From Polyangiaceae bacterium (GTDB lineage: Bacteria > Myxococcota_A > Polyangia > Polyangiales > Polyangiaceae), in assembly GCA_025937835.1 (NCBI GenBank), contig JAICQO010000009.1, positions 1 through 64,000 of the forward strand: 64,000 nucleotides of DNA, read 5' to 3'. Numbering within the stretch: the first letter of the stretch is position 1; each line of letters begins with the position of its first letter. Below are positions 36,570-45,274 of the stretch, piece by piece. A program made the translations under genes and the position numbers. The notes below the pieces were generated by a model, which did no database searches, was not told the origin of the DNA, and saw nothing but the letters and a program-made list of their open reading frames with translations.

Positions 36570-37667
36570 TTGGCCGCGCTGCTCGCCTGCGGTGTCGCCT
36601 GCGGAGCGCTGCTCTACTACTTCAGCCCGTCGCGGGCCGTCCTCGAAAGTCTGGAAGCCACCGTGCGCTCGCGCGGCGGCGTGCTTCACGTCGAGAAGGT
36701 CCGACGCGGTGTGCTCGAAGACGTGGTGCTGGGCGCGCGGATCGAGCTCGGTGACGGAACGGCCCTCGTCGCTCCCGAAGCCCGAATCGTGCGGCGCGCT
36801 TCGGGCGCCCCCGAGCTGCGTGTGCCCGAAGCACGGGTGGAGCTGCACCGCGATCCGATCGCGGCGTACTCCGGATTTCGCACGCTCGAGGGCGCAGTTC
36901 CGGAGGGGCTCGTGGTCGAACGGACCTCGCTGGTCTACGAGCACCGCTCCGTCGGGCGGCTTGCGCTGGATGGGCTCCGCCGCGTGGCAGGAGCCGGGCC
37001 CGATTCGTTCGCGGCAGAGCGCGCGCGGCTGGGCCCAGTCACGTGGCCCAACCCGACATTCACGTTGAAGGCCAAAGACCGAGCGCTCGAAGTCTTGCTC
37101 GGACCGCGCGCGACGGCGCGCTACCTCGCGAGCGACGGGCGCGCCGCAGAGTGGCTGGTTCAGCTGCCGCGGCAGACCTTCGGGCGCGAGCCCGCGCGCT
37201 TCACCGCGACATTCTCGTGGATCGTCCCCGAAGATGCCGCGTTGGATGGGCGCGGCAGCTTTCGAGTCATTCTCGACCAATGGCCAACGCCAGCGTGGCC
37301 GGAGGCAACCGCCCTGCTCGGCAACTCGGGTGCGATCGCGGCCCCGGTGACGCTCTCCCCGGAGCCATCGACGCTACGGCTCGAGCGCGTGAAGGTCGAA
37401 ACCGCTCATTTCTCGCTCGATGGCAGCGGCACGATCACGCTCACCGAACAGCCGCGGCTCGAGCTCGAGGCGAAGGGCCGCCGAGCTTGCACGGAGCTTT
37501 TGCGAACGATCCCGAGCTCGCGCTATCGCGACGCGATCGCCGCGCACGGCCCGCGCGAGGGAGAATCCGTGGAGCTCTCGCTACACCTCGAGCTCTCGAT
37601 GCGCGACGGCTTCGCACCCCGTTTGGATTGGCGGCTGTCGGCGGGGTGCGGGCTCGCGGCGCTGTGA
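36570..37667 (+). CDS. Membrane-anchored AsmA-like hypothetical protein
   Basis: 365 residues. An N-terminal hydrophobic anchor (ACGVACGALLYYF) is followed by a beta-rich body with repeating hydrophobic strands (VLHVEKVRRGVLEDVVLGAR, LELEAKGRRA, VELSLHLELSMRDGF) in the manner of AsmA-type proteins. No catalytic motif. The start shown is TTG, 8 bp after the upstream stop; no ATG or GTG in frame is available, and a CTG further upstream could supply the positive N-terminal charge a signal anchor needs, so the start is uncertain. The assignment is tentative. Confidence 0.55.
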   Translation: MAALLACGVACGALLYYFSPSRAVLESLEATVRSRGGVLHVEKVRRGVLEDVVLGARIELGDGTALVAPEARIVRRASGAPELRVPEARVELHRDPIAAYSGFRTLEGAVPEGLVVERTSLVYEHRSVGRLALDGLRRVAGAGPDSFAAERARLGPVTWPNPTFTLKAKDRALEVLLGPRATARYLASDGRAAEWLVQLPRQTFGREPARFTATFSWIVPEDAALDGRGSFRVILDQWPTPAWPEATALLGNSGAIAAPVTLSPEPSTLRLERVKVETAHFSLDGSGTITLTEQPRLELEAKGRRACTELLRTIPSSRYRDAIAAHGPREGESVELSLHLELSMRDGFAPRLDWRLSAGCGLAAL

Positions 37668-37668
37668 G

Positions 37669-38847
37669 CTAGACCGACGCGATCTTGCCGACGACCTCGT
37701 CCAGCTGGCTCTGGCTGGTGAAGCCGATCGTGAACGCATCGATCGCGTCCAGGTCGACGGCGTGCTTGATGGCCGTGTCGAGCTGGTTGGCGAGGCGCCC
37801 TTCGCCGAGGATCTTCATGCCGATCACGCCCTTGCCCGCGGCTTTCATTTCACGGAGCACCGAGATGACGGTGGCCGGATCGGAGTCCATGACCACCCCC
37901 GAGGGATTGACGCGCGCCAGGTCGATGTCCACCCAGGGTTCGCGCGCGGCCAGGCGCAGCGCCTCGATGCTGTGACACGAGACCCCATGGGCACGGATCG
38001 CGCCGCCTTGTTTGGCGCGGGCGAGCACGTTCATCGCGTCTTCGCAGCGGGTCGTCCAGTCGCTGCGGGTCTTCAGGTGCAAGAGCACGATGTCGATCGT
38101 ATCGACCCCGAGCTCTTCGCGGAAGCGCGCCAGATCGGCCTCGACGCCCTCCGCGGTCTCCGCGGTGGTCTTCGTCAGCACCACGACGTTCTCGCGGCCG
38201 ACGCGGCGAATGGCCTCGGCTACGTGGGGGTGAGTGCCATAGGCATCGGCGGTCTCGAAGAAGGTGATGCCCTGTTGCTCGTGACCGTAGCCGAGCAACT
38301 TCGAGAACTCCTCGACGCCGAGGCGCGACTGAGCCGATTTGCCCCCGGTGCCGGTCGTTCCACCGCCCATGGCCAGGCGCGAAACGCGGATGCCGGTGGA
38401 GCCGAGCACGACCTGGTCGCTCGCCGTTTTGCGGACGACCGTTGCGGCCCCGCCGCTCGCACTGACGGCCCCGCCGCTCGCACCGGCGGCCCCGCCGCTC
38501 GCGCTGGCGACCCCGCCGCTCGGGCTGGCGACTCCGCCGCTCGCGTTGGCGGCTCCGCCGCTCGGGCTGGCGGCTCCGCCGCTCGCGTTGGCGGCCCCGC
38601 CGCTCGCGCTGGCGGCCCCGCCACTCGCACTCGCGTTGGCGGCCCCGCCGCTCGCGCTGACTGGAGCTCCGCCCGTGACACGCGCACCGGAGCTCCCGCC
38701 CGCACCGCCGCTGCCCGGTGCGCCACCCGTGGTTGGCGGAGCACCGGGGTCGGCTCCGTCGTCTGTGCACGCTGCGGCGCCGACGAGCGCGCTCGACACT
38801 CCCGTGACGAATTGACGACGTCCAAGCGGGTTGGATTGCATGGCCAT
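37669..38847 (-). CDS. Exported lipoprotein aldo/keto reductase
   Basis: 392 residues from MAMQSNPLGRRQFVTG with ribosome site aaaggagc. The N terminus has a twin-arginine motif (GRRQFV) ending in the lipobox VGAAAC, then a long SASGGAA-type linker of about 100 residues. The body is an aldo/keto reductase with tetrad residues in FFETADAYGTHP (D, Y), VVVLTKTTAE (K) and IVLLHLKT (H), and a VGSTGIRVSRLAMGGG-type start. AKRs are usually cytosolic NADPH enzymes, so Tat export with its cofactor and lipid anchoring is unusual. Ends 1 bp after the convergent AsmA-like gene. Confidence 0.85.
   Translation of the reverse strand: MAMQSNPLGRRQFVTGVSSALVGAAACTDDGADPGAPPTTGGAPGSGGAGGSSGARVTGGAPVSASGGAANASASGGAASASGGAANASGGAASPSGGAANASGGVASPSGGVASASGGAAGASGGAVSASGGAATVVRKTASDQVVLGSTGIRVSRLAMGGGTTGTGGKSAQSRLGVEEFSKLLGYGHEQQGITFFETADAYGTHPHVAEAIRRVGRENVVVLTKTTAETAEGVEADLARFREELGVDTIDIVLLHLKTRSDWTTRCEDAMNVLARAKQGGAIRAHGVSCHSIEALRLAAREPWVDIDLARVNPSGVVMDSDPATVISVLREMKAAGKGVIGMKILGEGRLANQLDTAIKHAVDLDAIDAFTIGFTSQSQLDEVVGKIASV
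38444..38661. repeat. SASGGAA-type low-complexity repeat array in an AKR linker
   Basis: About 215 bp of short GC-rich repeats built on gccgccgctcg, translated on the minus strand as ASGGAA/PSGGVA units. Codon-level identity between units makes slippage likely, so its length may vary between strains or be assembled wrongly. The reading frame is intact. Confidence 0.75.
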
Positions 38848-38974
38848 GACCGCTCCTTTCGCCCGGCTAGGATACGCGGAACCGAGCATCCGTGGCAGTG
38901 ATTACGCCAGCGCGTGGAAACACCTGCCCGCGACCGTAACGCGCCACCCCGTGGGGGAGTAGATCGAAGCTCCC

Positions 38975-39829
38975 ATGACCTTCAAACAAGCCGTGAAAAC
39001 GAGCATCGGAGCGCTCGGCACCTTGCCGCTGGTTTCCCCGATCCTTCACAACCGCCACGTGCGGTCTGCCCTGGGTCATGTGCGCGGCACTGGATTGCTT
39101 TACGACGGGTGGAATCGACCCCATCCCTTCGACCGCCGGTATGGGACGGACACGAGCGGGCGTTTCTCCGCGGAGGAGATGCGCGCTCGTAGCCAGGCAG
39201 CCGCCTCCGAGCACATGCGGGGCTACGGAGGCTCGCAACCGAGTCTCGTCCGCGCGGCGCTGAACACGCTGCCGCGCGTCCGAAGCTGCACGTTCGTCGA
39301 CCTCGGCTGCGGCAAGGGGCGGCCGTTGCTCGTCGCCACGGAGTTTCCGTTTCGCGACATCGTCGGAGTCGAGCTCTCGCCCGAGCTTGCGCGCACGGCT
39401 CGTCACAATACGCAAATGGTCGCGGCCCTCCATCCCGGTCGCACCAGAGCGCGCGTCGAGACCGGTGACGCCAGCGAATTCCCGCTCCCGGCGGGCGACC
39501 TCGTGTTGTTCCTCTATCACCCATTCAGCGCGCCGCTGATGCAAAAGGTGGTGCAGCAACTCGAGCGCGCGCTGCGCGATGAGTCCACGCGCCGCTGCTT
39601 CGTGGTGTTGTACAACCCCGTGCACGGCGCGCTGTTCGACGCTTCGCTGGCGTTCACTCGTCGCTTCGCTCGCCTGCTGCCGTACGCTCCCCAGGAGCTC
39701 GGCTATGGGCCGGACGCTCGCGACGCGATCGTGATCTGGCAGGCGGGCCAGGTGCCTGCGCTTGCGTCGCCCCCGGCCGCGCGGATCCGCATCACCGAGC
39801 CCGGGGTGCGCGCCGAGCTGGACGAATAA
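38975..39829 (+). CDS. Class I SAM-dependent methyltransferase
   Basis: 284 residues. The SAM-binding motif I is CTFVDLGCGKGRPLLVA and motif II-like acidic VGVELSPELARTARHN; a later motif is GDLVLFLYHPFSAPLM. The N-terminal ~90 residues are a separate segment without a known domain. Substrate unknown. It is divergent from the exported AKR, about 130 bp apart, and stands in the same direction as the OmpA lipoprotein. Confidence 0.85.
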   Translation: MTFKQAVKTSIGALGTLPLVSPILHNRHVRSALGHVRGTGLLYDGWNRPHPFDRRYGTDTSGRFSAEEMRARSQAAASEHMRGYGGSQPSLVRAALNTLPRVRSCTFVDLGCGKGRPLLVATEFPFRDIVGVELSPELARTARHNTQMVAALHPGRTRARVETGDASEFPLPAGDLVLFLYHPFSAPLMQKVVQQLERALRDESTRRCFVVLYNPVHGALFDASLAFTRRFARLLPYAPQELGYGPDARDAIVIWQAGQVPALASPPAARIRITEPGVRAELDE

Positions 39830-39898
39830 CCCCAGCGAACCTTCAGCCGGAGTTCTGGCCTTCGTCTTGCACCGCTCCGCTCGGAAGGAGAGAACCCC

Positions 39899-40627
39899 AT
39901 GCAACCTTCGAAGAACGGCATCTGGTCGCTCGGCTGTGGCGCCGCGTTCGCGCTGGCCCTCGCCAGCTGTGCCGAGAACCAGATGGAGGCAAAAAACCCC
40001 GCGCCGGCCGAGCCGAGCGCGGAAACCGACTCCGCATCGGCCGACCGCGCGACGACCGTGCAGATCTCGGCGGCACTCCGCGACCGCTGCCGCATGCCGG
40101 ACGATCCGCGTGCCACGCCCAATTTCGAGTTCGACCAGGCCACCCTGCGAGCGCGCGGGAAAAATGTGCTCGACGATGTGGCCGCTTGCCTCACGAGCGG
40201 TCCGCTCCAGGGCGAGGTGATCACGCTGGTCGGTCGCGCGGATCCGCGCGGCTCGGAGGACTACAACCAGGCGCTCTCGGCGAGCCGTGCCGCGGCAGCG
40301 CGCAATTACCTCGCGCAGCGCGGCGTACCCGACGCGCAGATGAAGCTGATGGCCCGGGGAGAAGAGGGAGCCCAAGGCAGCGACGAGTCCACCTACGCGC
40401 TCGATCGACGCGTCGACATCGAGGTGGGCGACGTGAAGAACAGCCCGATCCTGCAGGGCACGATGATGCAGAAGGAGACCTCGGATTCGAAGCCGTCCGA
40501 CACCCGGAAAGCCGGGAGTTATGCCGACGTCGCCGAGGGCGGCGAGGTCGTCAACGACGGTGCCGCCAGCAGCGGCTCGAGCGGCTCGGTGAAGGCGTCG
40601 GGCTCGGTGAACGCGACCACCAAGTAA
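39899..40627 (+). CDS. OmpA-family (Pal-like) lipoprotein
   Basis: 242 residues. The signal peptide ends at the lipobox ALASC. The C-terminal OmpA/Pal domain is seen as FEFDQATLRARGKNVLDDVA, then ITLVGRADPRGSEDYNQALS and SRAAAARNYLAQRGVP, with the R/D pattern of peptidoglycan binding (ALDRRVDIEV). A Ser/Gly-rich tail follows. Likely anchors the outer membrane to peptidoglycan. In the same direction as the neighbouring LEA14-like gene (47-bp gap). Confidence 0.9.
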   Translation: MQPSKNGIWSLGCGAAFALALASCAENQMEAKNPAPAEPSAETDSASADRATTVQISAALRDRCRMPDDPRATPNFEFDQATLRARGKNVLDDVAACLTSGPLQGEVITLVGRADPRGSEDYNQALSASRAAAARNYLAQRGVPDAQMKLMARGEEGAQGSDESTYALDRRVDIEVGDVKNSPILQGTMMQKETSDSKPSDTRKAGSYADVAEGGEVVNDGAASSGSSGSVKASGSVNATTK

Positions 40628-40673
40628 ACGTTCGCTTTTGACGCCTGCGAGCGGAGGGCGGATAACCCCGGCG

Positions 40674-41183
40674 ATGCCTACCCTCCCCCTCCGCTCGCTC
40701 GCCGTCCCGCTGTTCGTGGCAGCGGGGTTCGCGTTCGGCGGGTGCGCGAAGCCGGCGCCGCCCACGGTGAAGCCCGTCTCGATGCGCGCCACGTCCGTCA
40801 GCCGCGAGCGGCTCCAGCTAGCCGTAGAGCTCGACGTGCACAACCCGAACTCCTTCCCGCTCGCGGTGCAGAGCGTGGCCGGCATGTTGTCTCTCGACAA
40901 CGGCGCAACGTTGGGCGCGGCCTCAGCGGAGCCGCGCACGGCGCTTCCGGCAGAGGCGAGCACGGCCGTGACGCTCAATCTCGACGTGCCCTGGCAAAAC
41001 CTGACCGCGCTCGCCCCCTTCGCGCTGTCAGGCACCGACGTCCCCTATCGCTTCAACGGCACGGCCAGGCTCGGGGGTGAGCGGCTGAACACCGACGTCC
41101 CCTTCGCACTCGAAGGGAAGCTGACGCGCGCACAGGTGATCGAGCTAGGGTTGCGCGGGCTCGGCGCGCCGCCAGCTCGCTGA
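40674..41183 (+). CDS. LEA14/WHy-like lipoprotein
   Basis: 169 residues from MPTLPLRSLAVPLFVAAG, lipobox GFAFGGC. The body matches the LEA type 2/WHy fold: LQLAVELDVHNPNSFPLAVQ, then a second strand set VTLNLDVPWQNLT. Such periplasmic beta-sandwich proteins are linked to desiccation or stress, function uncertain. It lies in the same direction and 46 bp after the OmpA lipoprotein. Upstream in-frame Met at 40638 is possible but adds a non-signal segment. Confidence 0.8.
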   Translation: MPTLPLRSLAVPLFVAAGFAFGGCAKPAPPTVKPVSMRATSVSRERLQLAVELDVHNPNSFPLAVQSVAGMLSLDNGATLGAASAEPRTALPAEASTAVTLNLDVPWQNLTALAPFALSGTDVPYRFNGTARLGGERLNTDVPFALEGKLTRAQVIELGLRGLGAPPAR

Positions 41184-41335
41184 CGGCCTCCGGCGCCGGC
41201 CGGCGATCCCGCGGGCGTTCGGCGCGACGCAACGCTTCCCAGAGCCGGGCGTGGCCGGAATCGGTGCTTTTCGTGACTGCGCGGGGTTAGCTGCTACACC
41301 GCGCGGCTCGCACGGTCGCGTGCGTCCGTCTCACT

Positions 41336-43096
41336 ATGATTCCACAACCCGATCCCTCCGCCACGCCCGAAACCGATTTCTCCGAGCTCCTGGGCGCGCC
41401 CCTGGCTTCTGCGCTTTCCGCGAAGGGATACACGACGCTGACGCCGATCCAGAAGTCGGTGCTGGATCCGGCGCTCGACGGGCGAGACCTGCGGATGAGC
41501 TCGCAGACGGGCTCCGGGAAAACGCTCGCGGTCGGTTTCGTGCTGCGCCACGCGTTCGCCGAGCCGATGCCTCGCGGCGGGCAAGCCTCGCAGCCGCGGG
41601 CGCTGGTGATCGCGCCGACGCGGGAGCTCGCAAAGCAGGTGGAGGCCGAGCTCGGCTGGCTCTACGCACCGCTCAAGATCCGGGTGGTCGCGCTCACCGG
41701 CGGTGCAAGCTATCGCGACGAGCACCGGGCGCTGGCTCAAAATCCTGGCATCGTGGTGGGCACGCCGGGGCGGCTGCTCGACCACCTGAACCGCGGCAGC
41801 CTGAACGGCTCGCTCGTGGAGACGGTCGTGCTCGACGAAGCGGACCGCATGCTCGACCTCGGGTTCAAGGAAGAGCTGGAGTCGATCCTCGCGACGTTGC
41901 CGGAAGGCCACCGCACGCACCTGGTCTCTGCGACCTTCGATCGTCAGGTCGCGGCTCTCGCCGATCGCGTGCAGTCGAACGCGACGACGGTTCAAGGCAC
42001 ACCGCTCGGCGTCGCCAACGACGACATCGACCACGTGGTGTACCTCGCTCACCCACAGCAGCGGATCGACGCGCTGATCAACCTGCTGTTGATGCAGCCG
42101 GATGCACAGACCTTGATCTTCGCGCGCACCCGCGCCGAGGTCTCGGAGATCACGGAAGAGCTTCGCAATCAGGGCTTCAACGCCGATTCCTTGTCGGGCG
42201 AGATGCCGCAGGACGCGCGAAACCGCGCCCTCGCGGGCATGCGGCGCGGCGCGACGCGCGTGCTGGTGGCGACCGACGTGGCCGCCCGCGGCATCGACGT
42301 GCCGGCGATCGCGTTCGTGATCCAACTCGATACGCCGAACGATCCCGATACCTATACGCATCGCAGCGGTCGTACGGGCCGCGCCGGTCGCAAGGGGACG
42401 AGCGCGCTCTTGATCCCGCCCGCCGCGCTGAACCGCACCAAGTCGCTGTTGGCGCGCGCTCGCGTTCGCCACCGCATCGAGCCGGTGCCGACCGCCGAGG
42501 CGATCCGCGCAGCGGACGATCAGCGGGCGCTCGCCGAGCTGAGCCGCGAGCTCGACGCCGAGGTGCCGGAGCGGATCCGCGAGCAGGTTCGAAAGCTGAT
42601 CGAGGCCGGAGCCGCCGAGCGCGCGCTCACGCACCTGTTGCTCGAGTCACAAAATGCCTCGGTCGAGCCGCGGCAGATCCAGCCGCTCTTGCCGCAGCAG
42701 GAGCGCAAGCGGCCGTTCCAGAGCGCGCCGCGCCAGCGCGAGCTCGCTCCGCAGCGCGGCTTCGCTCCGCGCGACCGCGACTTCGCTCCGCGCGACCGCG
42801 ACTTCGCTCCGCGCGACCGCGACTTCACTCCGCGCAACCGCGACGTCGCCCCAAGCGACCGCGTCGATTGGGTCCCGTTCCACGTGTCCTGGGGCGAGGA
42901 GCACGGCGCCGATGCGCGCCGCCTGGTCGCCATGCTGTGCCGCCGCGGTGGGATCCGGAGCTCCGACATCGGCGCCATCCGCGTCAGCCGCAAGTTCTCG
43001 AGCGTCGAAGTGGCCGCCCGCGTCTCGGAAGGCTTCCGCCACGCGACCCGCACCCCGGATCGACGCGATCCGAACGTGTCGATCATCCCGGCCTGA
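41336..43096 (+). CDS. DEAD-box RNA helicase with DbpA-like RNA-binding tail
   Basis: 586 residues. Motifs in order: Q motif LTPIQKSVLD, Walker A SQTGSGKT, PTRELAKQ, VGTPGRLLDH, DEAD (VLDEADRMLD), SAT, and in the second domain FARTRAEVSE, TDVAARGIDVP and HRSGRTGRAG. After the core comes a segment of near-perfect 7-residue repeats (APRDRDF), then a C-terminal DbpA-type RRM-like domain (VDWVPFHVSWGEEHGADARR). DbpA helps 50S assembly by binding 23S rRNA hairpin 92; by analogy this is likely a ribosome-assembly helicase, but the rRNA specificity is not proven here. Confidence 0.93.
   Translation: MIPQPDPSATPETDFSELLGAPLASALSAKGYTTLTPIQKSVLDPALDGRDLRMSSQTGSGKTLAVGFVLRHAFAEPMPRGGQASQPRALVIAPTRELAKQVEAELGWLYAPLKIRVVALTGGASYRDEHRALAQNPGIVVGTPGRLLDHLNRGSLNGSLVETVVLDEADRMLDLGFKEELESILATLPEGHRTHLVSATFDRQVAALADRVQSNATTVQGTPLGVANDDIDHVVYLAHPQQRIDALINLLLMQPDAQTLIFARTRAEVSEITEELRNQGFNADSLSGEMPQDARNRALAGMRRGATRVLVATDVAARGIDVPAIAFVIQLDTPNDPDTYTHRSGRTGRAGRKGTSALLIPPAALNRTKSLLARARVRHRIEPVPTAEAIRAADDQRALAELSRELDAEVPERIREQVRKLIEAGAAERALTHLLLESQNASVEPRQIQPLLPQQERKRPFQSAPRQRELAPQRGFAPRDRDFAPRDRDFAPRDRDFTPRNRDVAPSDRVDWVPFHVSWGEEHGADARRLVAMLCRRGGIRSSDIGAIRVSRKFSSVEVAARVSEGFRHATRTPDRRDPNVSIIPA
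42761..42844 (+). repeat. Four tandem 21-bp units encoding FAPRDRD
   Basis: Units at 42761, 42782, 42803 and 42824 are the same 21-mer (ttcgctccgcgcgaccgcga then c), the last unit with two changes. They encode FAPRDRD three times and FTPRNRD once, in the linker of the helicase. Expansion by slippage is likely, and the basic repeat may help hold RNA. Confidence 0.85.
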
Positions 43097-43111
43097 ACCG
43101 GCTGGCGCCGC

Positions 43112-43285
43112 TCAGGTGCCCCGACGGGCGGCGTCGTCGCTCGATGGCGCCTCGGGCTCGCCAGTTTGCGGCGCTGCTTCCACCTTCTGAATTGCCAGGG
43201 TGCGAAGGTGTCGGCGGCCGGCGATCACGGTGGGCGACTCGGTCTCTTGGAAGGACTGCGAGCTCGGTGCTTCGGTGTCGCTCAT
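43112..43285 (-). CDS. Doubtful small protein
   Basis: 57 residues starting MSDTEAPSSQSFQETE, mostly polar, ending QTGEPEAPSSDDAARRGT. No domain, no membrane segment, weak start. It could be real because the amino acid composition differs from the usual shadow frames, but nothing else supports it. Confidence 0.3.
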   Translation of the reverse strand: MSDTEAPSSQSFQETESPTVIAGRRHLRTLAIQKVEAAPQTGEPEAPSSDDAARRGT

Positions 43286-43367
43286 GCTCGGATCAGTGGC
43301 AGCGCGCCGAGTGAATTTCTGAAGCCCCACGGTTTGTGGGAGCTCGACCCGCGCCGCCGAACCGCAC

Positions 43368-45128
43368 TCACCGGCGGCGGCGGCGTGCGCGAGCGACGAG
43401 CCAGGCGGCCGCGAAGAACGCGAGCGGTGTGGCGGAGGCGCGCGCCGGAGTCACGACACAGGAGCACCCGTCCTCGCCGCTGCTCGGCGGAGGCTCGGGC
43501 GGAGGCACGCTGGTAGAACCGCCACTCGCGCTGGGTGAGCCTCCGGTGCTGGTCACGGAGCCACCCGTCGCGACCGGAGCGCCTCCCGTCGGGGCGCGCC
43601 CACCGCTTGCGCCGGTCTGTCCAGCTTGCCCGGACGCGGGCATCCCTCCCGTGGGAGATGCGGCAGCGCCGCCCGTAGCGGCAGCAACGCCGCCGGTCAC
43701 GGTCGAGGCACCGCCGCTGGACGCGCCGCCTCCGCCGGAAGCGGCGCCACCCGCACCCCCACCACCCGCGCCACCGCTGCCCCCGCCCTCGACGGGCGTG
43801 AACTGCCAGAAGTCGAAGCCGAAGCTGCCCTTGAACGCAAACACGAGATCTTTGACGCCGGTCGCCCCGGTCACGTCGCAGGTCGTCGTCGCCCAGGTCT
43901 GGGCACCGCCCGTCGCGGTCACGTCGCATTTTCCGAGGACCGGGCCCGTCGCGCCGTCGGCGTGGATCTCGATCGAGCCCGTGCCGGTGCCCGCGACGCT
44001 GGCGCTGAAGGACTTTGCCCCGCTGCTGCCGAAATCGACGCCGCGCACGCTGATCCAGTCGCCGTCGCCGATGCTGGTCACGAACATGCCGCCAGCGTTC
44101 GCGCGCTCGGTCTCGATGCCGCTCTGCGCGTTGGTGGTCTCGGCTTCGACGCGTACGTACGGATCCAGCGTGCCGACCTGAGGGACGCCGTCGGTCGTGT
44201 ACGTGACCTCTTTGATGCTGCCGTCTTCGTTGAAGTCGAGCACCTCGAGCGCGATGTTGCGCTTGTACGTATCCGGAACCCCCGCCTTTTTGGCGACCAC
44301 GCGGTTGTGATAGGCGTGGTACCACCTGCCCTTGAACTCGAACTCCGAGGCGTGGTTGTTGTTGCCGTTCTCGGGAGGTTGATCGGCGATGATGCCGCCG
44401 TACGTGTAGCCCGACATCGGCGAGCTGCTCTTCAGGTAGTCGATGCGCAGGCCATTGTCGGAGTTGGTCGAATAAGCGAGGTAGTAAACGTCGTTGCGCT
44501 TGAACAGGAACGCGGCCTCGAAGAAGCCCTTGGGCGAGAGCGGCGTGGCCGATCCCATGACGCTGACGAGGTCGCTGCCGAGCTGGATCAGACGCGCGTT
44601 GTTCTCGCCGTTGCCTCCGAACGCGAGGTACGCCTTGCCGTCGGTGTCGAGCAACACGCCCGGATCGAACAGCCAGATGTTCGTGCCCGGCGCTCCGGGC
44701 GTGTTGGAGTCGATGAGCGCGCTGCCCTTCGCGTCTTTGAAGCCGCCGGCGGGGTTCTTGCTCGAAGCCACACCGACGCCGTTCGCGTTGTTGCCGAAGT
44801 AGAGGTAGATGGTGCCGTCACGCTCGAGCGGCTGGGGCGCCCAGGAGTGATGGGCCCAAGAAGCGTCGGCCGGGACCTGGAATACGATTCCGTGATCCGT
44901 CCAATTCTTCATATCGGCGGACGAGAGACAGACGATCGACTTCATCTCGTACCCGTCGTTCGGGTTGTCGTCGTCGTTGGAGTTGTAGAGGTAGACCCGC
45001 CCCTCGTGCACGAGCGCCGCGGGATCCGCCAGGAAGCGGTGCGACGCGATCGGATAGTCGGCTCGCGCGTGACCGGTGAACGCCAAGAGGAGAGCGAGGA
45101 CGGAGAGCGAGAGGGTTCGTTGGGGCAT
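43368..45128 (-). CDS. GH43-type glycoside hydrolase with CBM6-like domain and MYXO-CTERM-like tail
   Basis: 586 residues. Signal peptide (SVLALLLAFTGHARA). GH43 five-blade propeller with the three catalytic acids expected near ADPAALVHEGRVYLY, WLFDPGVLLDTDG and GFFEAAFLFKRNDVYYLAYS. A CBM6-like domain follows (VRVEAETTNAQSGIETERAN), then a TGG linker. The C terminus is GCSCVV, a hydrophobic stretch (LAFFAAAWLV) and RARRRRR, which looks like the MYXO-CTERM sorting signal (Cys motif, TM, basic end). Probably a cell-surface xylanase or arabinofuranosidase. Specificity is unknown. Confidence 0.87.
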   Translation of the reverse strand: MPQRTLSLSVLALLLAFTGHARADYPIASHRFLADPAALVHEGRVYLYNSNDDDNPNDGYEMKSIVCLSSADMKNWTDHGIVFQVPADASWAHHSWAPQPLERDGTIYLYFGNNANGVGVASSKNPAGGFKDAKGSALIDSNTPGAPGTNIWLFDPGVLLDTDGKAYLAFGGNGENNARLIQLGSDLVSVMGSATPLSPKGFFEAAFLFKRNDVYYLAYSTNSDNGLRIDYLKSSSPMSGYTYGGIIADQPPENGNNNHASEFEFKGRWYHAYHNRVVAKKAGVPDTYKRNIALEVLDFNEDGSIKEVTYTTDGVPQVGTLDPYVRVEAETTNAQSGIETERANAGGMFVTSIGDGDWISVRGVDFGSSGAKSFSASVAGTGTGSIEIHADGATGPVLGKCDVTATGGAQTWATTTCDVTGATGVKDLVFAFKGSFGFDFWQFTPVEGGGSGGAGGGGAGGAASGGGGASSGGASTVTGGVAAATGGAAASPTGGMPASGQAGQTGASGGRAPTGGAPVATGGSVTSTGGSPSASGGSTSVPPPEPPPSSGEDGCSCVVTPARASATPLAFFAAAWLVARARRRRR

Positions 45129-45256
45129 CGGCGGGCTCGGTGGCGGTGCGCTCTGGCAGTGCGCTCTGCAGTAGATTTCCGTCACTGTATCTCCCGATCT
45201 GTGGCGGATTTGAAGGCGCGCCCCCACAAAACTTCGAGAAAAGCTGCTGGTACGCT

Positions 45257-45273
45257 CCCTGCCTTAGGCAGGG
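45257..45273 (+). promoter_or_regulatory. Hairpin overlapping the ribosome site of the next gene
   Basis: CCCTGCC (45257-45263) and GGCAGGG (45267-45273) are perfect complements around a TTA loop, ending 1 nt before the ATG at 45275. The right arm would hide the purine-rich Shine-Dalgarno (GGCAGGG) of the small membrane protein. This could limit translation; a coincidence in GC-rich DNA cannot be excluded. Confidence 0.4.
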
Positions 45274-45274
45274 C

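Noticed and set aside
42761-42844. CRISPR-like array
   Set aside because: Tandem 21-bp units without spacers, in frame inside the helicase.
41251-43314. Alternative long frame across the helicase
   Set aside because: Arg-rich shadow; helicase motifs are in the other frame.
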